Positions 57,497 to 64,000 of a stretch of 64,000 nt of DNA are shown in pieces. Under the pieces are notes generated by a model that saw only the letters and a program-made list of their open reading frames with translations, was not told where the DNA came from and did not search any database. The stretch comes from Spirirestis rafaelensis WJT71-NPBG6 (GTDB lineage Bacteria; Cyanobacteriota; Cyanobacteriia; Cyanobacteriales; Nostocaceae). Position 1 is the first letter of the stretch, and every line of letters begins with the position of its first letter. The stretch lies in assembly GCA_019359015.1 (NCBI GenBank), contig JAHHID010000012.1:54864-118863 (forward strand), given 5' to 3'. The translations under genes were made by a program, and so were the position numbers.

Positions 57497-58416
57497 TTTT
57501 TATCTCGTGAGGCGGTCGATGGTAATCCAAGTAAACGTGAAATTAGGGCTAGTGACTTACTACGAATCTGACGTACCAAGCTTAACAGACCAGGAGCCAC
57601 AGCTTCCCGATCTACAGTTGGCGATAACCGAGCCTCTAAAGACTCTTTCAGTTTCGTGAGCGTCAGCGGTCTATTTAGGATTCCTCTTTCCGCTAAAGAA
57701 ATAGAACCCGTTTCTTCTGATACAACAACACAAATGCAATTTTCGACTCGCTCAGTAATTCCCATCGCAGCTCGGTGGCGTGTTCCCAACTGCCGCGAGG
57801 CTGTGCGTCCCGAAAGCGGTAAAATTATACCTGATGACACAATCCGCGATCCACGGATCATCGTCGCCCCATCGTGCAAAAGAGTTTTCGGCTGAAAAAT
57901 TGTCTGTATCAGTTCCTTAGAAACTTCCGCATTCAGCTTTACTCCAGGTACTGAAAAATCGCGCTCGTCAATTGGACCACTGGTTTCCAAAATTAGCAAA
58001 GCACCAATCCGGTTTTTCGACAGCTCTTTAACTGCATCGACAATTTCATCAATCACACTATCAGACTTGGGGACAGTCAGATTCGATGGTAGAAATAACT
58101 GCCGGAATTCGCCACGTCCCAATTGTTCCAAAAATCGCCGAAACTCTGATTGGAGCGCTACAGCCATTGCCACAGCACAACCAATCACCAACTTTTCTAA
58201 TACAAAATTTAACAGTGGTAGTCCCAACCTGTCGCTGAGAGCTGACGCCAGCATCAACACAATAAATCCCCGCACCATCCACAGTGTCCGGCGCTCACTA
58301 ATAATAACTAGGATCATGTAAGTCAGCGCCAGTACTAAGACTATATCCAGAGTCTCAAGCAGCAAGGACCCAGACCGTCCCAGGTTCATCAGCCATTGCT
58401 TCCACCAATCTCCCAT
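57493..58416 (-). CDS. cdaA: Diadenylate cyclase CdaA
   Basis: Makes cyclic di-AMP from two ATP. I start at the Met at 58416 ([16 protein letters not shown]), giving 307 residues; an upstream in-frame start at 58488 lies in a spacer repeat. Three membrane helices occupy about residues 18-95 ([49 protein letters not shown]). The DAC domain has the catalytic [14 protein letters not shown] (DGA) and [12 protein letters not shown] (RHR) motifs. It feeds c-di-AMP control of potassium, osmotic stress and wall growth, which agrees with the linked uppS. Confidence 0.93.
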   Translation of the reverse strand: MGDWWKQWLMNLGRSGSLLLETLDIVLVLALTYMILVIISERRTLWMVRGFIVLMLASALSDRLGLPLLNFVLEKLVIGCAVAMAVALQSEFRRFLEQLGRGEFRQLFLPSNLTVPKSDSVIDEIVDAVKELSKNRIGALLILETSGPIDERDFSVPGVKLNAEVSKELIQTIFQPKTLLHDGATMIRGSRIVSSGIILPLSGRTASRQLGTRHRAAMGITERVENCICVVVSEETGSISLAERGILNRPLTLTKLKESLEARLSPTVDREAVAPGLLSLVRQIRSKSLALISRLLGLPSTASRDKK

Positions 58417-58525
58417 GACATCTGGCGTGAAAGTATGAAGTATAAAGTATGAAAGATAAAGGATGAAGTATGAAGTATGAATTATCAACGATGAAGTCTA
58501 AAATTTTCATTCTCTATCCTTTGTT
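58417..58525. repeat. ATGAAGTATGAAGTATAAAG tandem spacer
   Basis: Repeated GAAGTAT(G/A)A units on the plus strand, then CATTCTCTATCCTTTG and TTCATCCTATCTTTCAG, which run as a rough complement. It lies between lysA and cdaA, both leftward, so it is inside a possible transcript. Confidence 0.7.
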
Positions 58526-58563
58526 CTTCATCCTATCTTTCAGTCTTCAGGCTTTATCCAAAA

Positions 58564-60015
58564 TCAATCTTTGAGTCTTTCTGGTAGGCAATCCTGTCTA
58601 ATCAAGTCTTGATAAGTTTCGCGTTGCAAAATTAAATTTGCTTCGCCATTCCTGACTATAACAGCTGCCGATCGCGGTATGCGATTGTAGTTAGATGCCA
58701 TACTGTAATTGTACGCACCAGTTGCCATTACTACGAGAATATCTCCGGGTTGAGTTTTTGGCAGTTGGGCATTTTTGATGACAATATCCCCTGATTCACA
58801 ATGTTTACCAGCAATTGTCACTGTTTCCGTTAAAGGAGCCGACATCCGATTAGCGACTACTGCCCGGTAAACTGACTGGTAAGTAATCGGTCGCGGATTA
58901 TCAGACATTCCTCCATCCACAGCTACGTACGTACGGATTCCCGGAATCAGTTTGGATGATCCTAACGTATAAGCAGTGACACAAGCTGTGGCAATTAGCG
59001 ATCGCCCTGGTTCACATAATAACTTTGGTAAAGGTAAGTTTTCTGTAGCACAAGCGGATTCAATCACTTCGCAAATCGGTTTTACCCACTCTTCAATGCT
59101 GGGTGGGTCATCTGATTCTATATACTTAATGCCCAAACCGCCACCAACATTTAATTCTGTCACGCTTAAACCGTAACCAGCCGCTTTACTTAACCATTGC
59201 ACCATCAAAGCCGCTAAATCGCGATGGGGTTGACGTTCAAAAATCTGAGAACCAATATGAGCATGTAATCCCGCGCAGTTAAGAGCAGATTGCTTACTAA
59301 CAAAAGTAAACAATTCATCCAGGGCATTCGGATCAAAGCCAAATTTAGTATCTAACTGTCCTGTCTGAATATACTCATGAGTGTGACACTCAATTCCCGG
59401 AGTCAGCCGCAGCATTATCCGGATGGGAGGAGTGGGGGAAGAAATTTCACCTTGTCCCCCTTGTCCCCCTTGTCCCCTTGTCTCCCTCTCAAGAGCTATC
59501 TCCACCAAAGTATGCAACTCATACCAGTTATCCACCACAATGGTGCAACCAGATTCAATGGCAAAAGTTAGCTCTTGCCGAGATTTATTATTGCTATGAA
59601 GGTAGATTTTATCAGGACTGACACCCGCTTGCAGAGCTGTGTAAAGTTCGCCCCCAGATGCTACATCTACACCTAAACCCTGGCTTGCGGCGATAGCACA
59701 AATTGCCAAACAACTCCAAGCCTTAGAAGCATACAATACCTGAGATTCACCCTTGTAATATTGCTTAAAAGAATCTCGATATTGCTGACAAGCGCAAATG
59801 AGCGTTTCTTCATCCAAAATATATAAAGGCGAACCAAACTGCTGAACTAGAGCTGTGACATCACAGCCACCAATTTCCAGGCAGTCATTACTATTAACTC
59901 TGGCACTCAAGGGTAAAAGTTGCTGATTGGGCGACAATTTGGCATTTTTACTGCTTGTTTCAGGTAAATACTGGCTACCAGAATGTTGAATACCTGCCGG
60001 GTGAGTCGATACCAT
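58564..60015 (-). CDS. lysA: Diaminopimelate decarboxylase with repeat-derived insertion
   Basis: Pyridoxal-phosphate enzyme turning meso-diaminopimelate into lysine. Catalytic Lys98 is in LYASKAWSCLA. The substrate and PLP sites HIGSQIF, LNVGGGLGIKY, CEPGRSLIA and the C-terminal Cys-Glu-Ser motif GKHCESGD are present. At 483 residues it is about 20 longer than relatives; the excess (residues 177-197, ERETRGQGGQGGQGEISSPT) is coded by a GGGGACAAGG tandem. About 45 N-terminal residues precede the barrel. A long distance (148 bases) separates it from cdaA. Confidence 0.96.
   Translation of the reverse strand: MVSTHPAGIQHSGSQYLPETSSKNAKLSPNQQLLPLSARVNSNDCLEIGGCDVTALVQQFGSPLYILDEETLICACQQYRDSFKQYYKGESQVLYASKAWSCLAICAIAASQGLGVDVASGGELYTALQAGVSPDKIYLHSNNKSRQELTFAIESGCTIVVDNWYELHTLVEIALERETRGQGGQGGQGEISSPTPPIRIMLRLTPGIECHTHEYIQTGQLDTKFGFDPNALDELFTFVSKQSALNCAGLHAHIGSQIFERQPHRDLAALMVQWLSKAAGYGLSVTELNVGGGLGIKYIESDDPPSIEEWVKPICEVIESACATENLPLPKLLCEPGRSLIATACVTAYTLGSSKLIPGIRTYVAVDGGMSDNPRPITYQSVYRAVVANRMSAPLTETVTIAGKHCESGDIVIKNAQLPKTQPGDILVVMATGAYNYSMASNYNRIPRSAAVIVRNGEANLILQRETYQDLIRQDCLPERLKD
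59425..59487. repeat. CTTGTCCCC tandem carried in frame inside lysA
   Basis: Plus strand: GGATGGGAGGAGTGGGGGAA, then CACCTTGTCCCCCTTGTCC, CCCTTGTCCCCTTGTCTCCC. This is the same family as the trpD insert and intergenic copies. The approximately 63-base segment adds 21 codons, and its units are 9 bases, hence the GGQ/GQG peptide repeat. Confidence 0.85.
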
Positions 60016-60096
60016 AAATATAAGAGTTGTCCTTGTTCTAATTACGGGCGTGAGTGAATACCCCGATTCTCAGTTTAGCGACCCGTTGTCCCATTA

Positions 60097-60657
60097 TTGA
60101 TAATTGTGATCTCATTAGCATTAGAAATTCAACCACTGACACCAGATGATCTGAGTGCAGCCTTAGAAGTAGATCAAGCCTGTTTTGGCGGTTTGTGGAA
60201 TTTGGAGGCTTACCAACGAGAATTGGAAAGTCCCAATACTGAATTAATCGGATTATTTTCCAACTTCTCTAGCTCTAGAATGCTAGGAATGGGTTGCTTT
60301 TGGTCAATTTTAGACGAAGCACACATTACGATTGTGGCGGTTCATCCTCACTACCACCGTCAAGGTTTGGGGGCAGCTTTACTATATTCGCTTTTGCTTC
60401 GAGCTTATGATCGCGGTTTAGAGCGAGCCACTCTGGAAGTGCGTGTTTCCAACTCGGCAGCAATATCTTTATATCAAAAATTTGGTTTCAAAACAGCAGG
60501 GCGACGCCGGGGTTATTACAGAGATAACGGTGAAGATGCTTTAGTTTTGTGGACTGGAGAAATGCAACAGCCAGAATTTCCCCAAACTTTGGCTACATGG
60601 CGTAGCATAATTTGCGATCGCTTGAGCCAGTCCTCGTGGCAGTTAGTTTTTAAATAA
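60097..60657 (+). CDS. rimI: Ribosomal protein S18-alanine N-acetyltransferase
   Basis: A 186-residue GNAT-fold acetyltransferase. It starts at TTG (60097) or the GTG at 60106. The acetyl-CoA loop is VHPHYHRQGLGAALLYSLLL (R/Q-x-x-G-x-G/A), preceded by the strand HITIVAVHP and followed by ATLEVRVSNSAAISLYQKFG and RRGYYRDNGEDALVLW, the RimI signature. It acetylates the N-terminal Ala of S18 in the characterised enzymes. It diverges from lysA with an 80-base gap. The GNAT call is certain; RimI specificity is likely. Confidence 0.88.
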   Translation: MIIVISLALEIQPLTPDDLSAALEVDQACFGGLWNLEAYQRELESPNTELIGLFSNFSSSRMLGMGCFWSILDEAHITIVAVHPHYHRQGLGAALLYSLLLRAYDRGLERATLEVRVSNSAAISLYQKFGFKTAGRRRGYYRDNGEDALVLWTGEMQQPEFPQTLATWRSIICDRLSQSSWQLVFK

Positions 60658-60900
60658 ACATTAGTATTTCTAATTTAATAACGTAATATTGTCTAAATTA
60701 TATTAGATATTTAAATATCGTATTCAGGTGTATTGAAAGGGACACCAAATTATGATATTAAAATTTGTTTGGGAAGGGCGAAAAAAACACCCAAAAGCCG
60801 TTTTTTGCGCTGAAATCGAGGGGCTAAAATCCAGCTTCTCAGTATACAGACCACATCAAACTTATAAAAATTTAATAATTATCTCATTAACCTGAGCGTT

Positions 60901-60947
60901 AGCCCTTGGATGTCTATCTGTTTATACAGACACCCAAACTTAGGGCT
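60901..60947 (+). promoter_or_regulatory. Nested inverted repeat in the clpC leader
   Basis: AGCCCT (60901-60906) pairs with AGGGCT (60942-60947), enclosing TGTCT (60911-60915) and AGACA (60928-60932) that also pair. It lies 50-100 bases before the clpC start in a leader of over 300 bases. It may control expression, for instance by temperature or as an operator; this is a guess from structure only. Confidence 0.3.
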
Positions 60948-60999
60948 TATGCTAAAATCAGCATACCGGCACGACGCAGGTGATGGGATCAACGAAACT

Positions 61000-63468
61000 A
61001 TGTTTGAACGCTTCACAGAAAAAGCCATTAAGGTAATCATGCTTGCTCAAGAAGAGGCACGCCGTCTTGGGCATAATTTTGTCGGTACTGAGCAGATCCT
61101 CTTGGGTCTAATTGGCGAAGGTACCGGAGTGGCGGCTAAGGTGCTGAAATCAATGGGGGTCAATCTCAAAGACGCTCGGATTGAAGTAGAAAAAATCATA
61201 GGTCGAGGCTCAGGCTTTGTTGCTGTGGAGATTCCGTTTACGCCACGGGCAAAGCGAGTTCTAGAACTATCCTTGGAAGAAGCGCGCCAATTAGGACATA
61301 ACTACATTGGTACCGAGCATCTGCTGTTGGGCTTGATCCGCGAAGGGGAAGGCGTAGCAGCCAGAGTTCTGGAAAACCTAGGTGTGGATCTTTCCAAGGT
61401 GCGAACCCAAGTCATTAGAATGCTAGGAGAAACAGCCGAAGTTTCCCCTGGTGGTTCATCAGGTCGAACAAAAACCCCAACGTTGGACGAATTTGGCTCG
61501 AATCTGACCCAAATGGCAGTGGACGGCAAGCTCGATCCAGTAGTGGGACGCGCAAAAGAAATTGAACGGGTGATTCAAATCTTGGGTCGCCGCACCAAAA
61601 ATAACCCAGTATTGATTGGGGAACCTGGTGTTGGTAAAACGGCGATCGCTGAAGGATTGGCGACACGCATTTCCACCAAAGATATCCCCGACATCTTAGA
61701 AGATAAGCGCGTAGTCACTCTCGATATCGGTTTGCTCGTAGCTGGTACCAAGTACCGGGGTGAATTTGAAGAACGCCTGAAGAAGATCATGGACGAAATT
61801 CGTCAGGCAGGCAATGTCATTCTCGTGATTGACGAAGTTCACACGCTTATTGGTGCAGGTGCAGCAGAAGGTGCTATTGATGCGGCAAACATCCTCAAAC
61901 CAGCTTTGGCAAGAGGTGAATTGCAGTGTATTGGTGCAACAACCCTGGATGAATACCGCAAACACATCGAGCGAGATGCAGCGCTAGAGCGACGCTTCCA
62001 ACCAGTGATGGTAGGTGAACCGAGCGTTGATGAAACAATCGAGATTTTGTACGGGCTTCGTGACCGTTACGAACAGCACCACAAGCTGAAAATCTCCGAT
62101 GAAGCTTTAGTAGCGGCAGCGAAATTGTCTGATAGATATATTAGCGATCGCTACCTTCCAGATAAAGCCATCGACTTGGTTGACGAAGCCGGTTCTCGCG
62201 TCCGCTTGATTAACTCGCAATTGCCACCCGCGGCAAAAGAGTTAGACAAAGAATTGCGTCAGATATTGAAAGAAAAAGATGACGCAGTGCGCGGTCAAGA
62301 CTTTGAGAAAGCAGGCGAACTGCGCGATCGCGAAATGGAAATCAAAGCGGAAATTCGCGCGATCGCTCAAAGCAAAACGAACGCATCGGGTACAGAAGGT
62401 TTAGAACCAGTTGTCACCGAAGAGGATATCGCCCACATCGTCGCATCTTGGACAGGAGTTCCGGTGAACAAACTCACCGAATCCGAATCCGAAAAGCTGC
62501 TGCACATGGAAGATACCTTGCATCAGCGCCTCATCGGTCAAGAAGATGCTGTTAAAGCAGTTTCTCGTGCCATTCGCCGCGCTCGTGTCGGTTTGAAAAA
62601 TCCTAATCGACCTATCGCCAGCTTTATCTTCTCTGGTCCGACTGGTGTTGGTAAAACTGAGTTGGCGAAATCTTTAGCATCTTACTTCTTCGGTTCAGAA
62701 GAAGCAATGATTCGCCTGGATATGTCCGAATATATGGAGCGCCACACCGTCAGCAAACTCATTGGTTCGCCTCCTGGTTATGTAGGCTACAACGAAGGCG
62801 GTCAGTTGACCGAAGCCGTACGCCGTCGTCCTTACACCGTCGTACTATTCGACGAAATCGAGAAAGCGCACCCAGATGTATTCAACATGCTGTTGCAAAT
62901 TCTCGAAGACGGTCGATTAACTGATGCCAAAGGTCGCACTGTAGACTTCAAGAACACCTTGCTGATTTTGACATCCAACATCGGTTCTAAGGTAATTGAA
63001 AAAGGTGCTTCCAGCATCGGCTTCGAGTTCACCGAAAATGCTGGTGAGTCGCAATACAACCGCATTAAGACTTTGGTGAACGAAGAACTCAAGCAGTACT
63101 TCCGTCCAGAGTTCCTCAACCGATTAGATGAAATTATCGTCTTCCGTCAGTTGAGCAAGCCAGAAGTCAGCGAAATCGCTGAAATCATGCTCAAAGAAGT
63201 GTTTGGTCGTTTGACTGAAAAGGGTATCGTCCTAGAAGTCACCGATCGCTTCAAAGACCGCTTGATTACAGAAGGTTATAGCCCGAGTTACGGTGCAAGA
63301 CCTTTACGTCGGGCGATTATGCGCTTGTTAGAAGATAGCCTTGCTGAGGAAATTCTCTCTGGTCGCATCAAAGATGGTGATACAGCCGTCGTTGATGTCG
63401 ATGAAACCGGTACAGTGCGAGTTACTGGTGGACAACAGCGGGAACTATTGACCCCAGTAGCTGAGTAA
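61000..63468 (+). CDS. clpC: Clp protease ATPase ClpC
   Basis: An 822-residue Hsp100 that unfolds proteins for ClpP. I start at ATG 61000 ([20 protein letters not shown]), the usual family start; an in-frame Met at 60910 adds 30 untypical residues. Two Clp N repeats (residues 1-145: [34 protein letters not shown]), first AAA+ with Walker [14 protein letters not shown] near residue 207, a UVR-type middle helix (about 425-460), second AAA+ with [14 protein letters not shown] near residue 546. The ClpC-type R-domain is present. It is the partner that degrades tmRNA-tagged and photosystem proteins. A terminator follows 40 bases past the stop. Confidence 0.98.
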   Translation: MFERFTEKAIKVIMLAQEEARRLGHNFVGTEQILLGLIGEGTGVAAKVLKSMGVNLKDARIEVEKIIGRGSGFVAVEIPFTPRAKRVLELSLEEARQLGHNYIGTEHLLLGLIREGEGVAARVLENLGVDLSKVRTQVIRMLGETAEVSPGGSSGRTKTPTLDEFGSNLTQMAVDGKLDPVVGRAKEIERVIQILGRRTKNNPVLIGEPGVGKTAIAEGLATRISTKDIPDILEDKRVVTLDIGLLVAGTKYRGEFEERLKKIMDEIRQAGNVILVIDEVHTLIGAGAAEGAIDAANILKPALARGELQCIGATTLDEYRKHIERDAALERRFQPVMVGEPSVDETIEILYGLRDRYEQHHKLKISDEALVAAAKLSDRYISDRYLPDKAIDLVDEAGSRVRLINSQLPPAAKELDKELRQILKEKDDAVRGQDFEKAGELRDREMEIKAEIRAIAQSKTNASGTEGLEPVVTEEDIAHIVASWTGVPVNKLTESESEKLLHMEDTLHQRLIGQEDAVKAVSRAIRRARVGLKNPNRPIASFIFSGPTGVGKTELAKSLASYFFGSEEAMIRLDMSEYMERHTVSKLIGSPPGYVGYNEGGQLTEAVRRRPYTVVLFDEIEKAHPDVFNMLLQILEDGRLTDAKGRTVDFKNTLLILTSNIGSKVIEKGASSIGFEFTENAGESQYNRIKTLVNEELKQYFRPEFLNRLDEIIVFRQLSKPEVSEIAEIMLKEVFGRLTEKGIVLEVTDRFKDRLITEGYSPSYGARPLRRAIMRLLEDSLAEEILSGRIKDGDTAVVDVDETGTVRVTGGQQRELLTPVAE

Positions 63469-63507
63469 AATTTTGGATTTAATCTAATATCTTAAATACA
63501 AAATTAG

Positions 63508-63543
63508 AAAACGGTAGAGTATCTAACTGCTCTACCGTTTTTT
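63508..63543 (+). terminator. Intrinsic terminator of clpC
   Basis: AAAACGGTAGAG (63508-63519), 10-base loop, CTCTACCGTTTT (63530-63541) plus TT: 12-base-pair perfect stem with a T-tract. Confidence 0.92.
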
Positions 63544-63624
63544 GTATAAATTACTATTTTTTAATCTATTTTTTAATTCCTGAATTTCTTGTTTAAAGTC
63601 TTGTTCCATATCATATTTTGGATT

Positions 63625-63840
63625 TTATTGTTTTGATTTACTAACATTTAATAACTTATTATAGAGATTTAAATATTTTTGGTAGACTGGATTATTTTTG
63701 CTCTTAACCATAGCAAGAAACTCTATCTTGCCTCGAAGTAGTTGCTGAAAAGTTGGTTTGTCTTTTGTAGGTAATCTACTTTTAGTTTCATATTTTGTTA
63801 AATACTCTTCTTCAGAGGATGTTTTAAAAGTTGAAGCGCG
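63625..63840 (-). pseudogene. C-terminal relic of a reverse transcriptase
   Basis: On the minus strand a 71-codon frame ends at TAA 63625-63627 and reads FKTSSEEEYLTKYETKSR, then KPTFQQLLRGKIEFLAMVKS and NNPVYQKYLNLYNKLLNVSK. The R/hGKIxFLxMVKxKxNPVYQKY pattern is what ends many bacterial retron-type RTs (the thumb-tail helix pair). The catalytic YADD core would lie to the right but is cut off at about 63838, where the IS5-family element starts. The assignment is by pattern and should be checked by search. Confidence 0.5.
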
Positions 63841-63847
63841 TCAAACA

Positions 63848-64000
63848 TTATGCAAGCCGCCTGACCATGATAGGTATCATTGCAATATAAATGAAAGTCT
63901 CGGAAGTTTCAGGTAATCTCTCATAGTCCTTACTTAATCTCCTACACCAATTCAGCCAACCAAAAGTTCTTTCTACAACCCATCGCTTTGGTAATAAAAC
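63848..64000 (-). mobile_element. IS5-family transposase, C-terminal part (runs off the window)
   Basis: On the minus strand the frame from the right edge reads [19 protein letters not shown], then [20 protein letters not shown] and IPIMVRRLA before a TAA (63848-63850). [22 protein letters not shown] is the conserved DDE Glu region of IS5-family (IS1031-like) transposases, whose catalytic Glu is in VERTF. The C-terminal end is intact. The element's left terminal repeat probably begins near AGCGCGTCAAAC at 63835. It interrupts the reverse-transcriptase gene. Confidence 0.85.

Overview
The window is chromosomal DNA of a filamentous, phycobilisome-bearing cyanobacterium, most likely of the order Nostocales. 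The evidence is the very frequent GCGATCGC (HIP1) octamer, the split F-type ATP synthase operon with a b' subunit, an apcE-apcA-apcB-apcC cluster whose ApcE has four linker repeats, a Rubisco activase with a small-subunit-like tail, and many cyanobacteria-only small proteins (DUF1816, DUF1830, DUF3143). Intergenic spacers are full of short purine/pyrimidine tandem repeats that fold back on themselves, another Nostocales habit. Genus cannot be fixed from the sequence alone.

Layout. 1-10.4 kb: housekeeping genes (rlmB, mrnC, a STAS-domain regulator, carA, a retropepsin-like lipoprotein, trpD) and two uncharacterised genes, ending at DUF1830. 10.4-18.7 kb: tmRNA, the ATP synthase operon read right to left (atp1, atpB, atpE, atpF2, atpF, atpH, atpA, atpG) and a methyltransferase. 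18.8-25.7 kb: a small secreted protein with a truncated paralogue, then the allophycocyanin core operon apcE-apcA-apcB-apcC. 25.7-35.8 kb: more accessory DNA, with a winged-helix regulator carrying spaced GTACGCAT motifs upstream, a GH74-like lipoprotein, three glycosyltransferases, and a compact three-gene unit of membrane protein, lipoprotein and FHA protein. 35.9-39.3 kb: ftsW and the cytochrome c maturation pair ccdA-ccs1. 39.4-41.8 kb: a decayed island with an Uma2-type nuclease remnant, an orphan Nif11-type RiPP precursor, a ribbon-helix-helix gene and a TnpB gene broken twice (MITE insertion and frameshift). 41.8-52.1 kb: queF, small conserved proteins, a subtilase, a peptidoglycan-binding protein, Rubisco activase, a bestrophin-type channel and an M28 peptidase. 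52.2-63.5 kb: a chaperone block (dnaK with an unusual Arg/Asp/Asn-rich tail, dnaJ, a J-domain membrane protein), then lysA-cdaA-uppS, rimI and clpC. 63.5-64 kb: a reverse-transcriptase C-terminal remnant cut by an IS5-family transposase that runs off the window.

How it works together. Most genes serve photosynthetic energy conversion (ATP synthase, allophycocyanin core, cytochrome c maturation, Rubisco activase, possibly bicarbonate handling), envelope growth (FtsW, UppS, CdaA, LysA supplying diaminopimelate/lysine) and protein quality control (DnaK/DnaJ, ClpC, tmRNA).

I found no complete, clearly new defence or biosynthetic system. The observations most worth a second look are the repeat-derived segments carried in frame inside trpD and lysA, the seven-unit 22-residue repeat in RlmB, the FHA/lipoprotein/membrane-protein operon, the orphan Nif11 precursor beside the TnpB/RHH relic, the winged-helix gene with upstream spaced GTACGCAT motifs, and the reverse-transcriptase remnant at the right edge.
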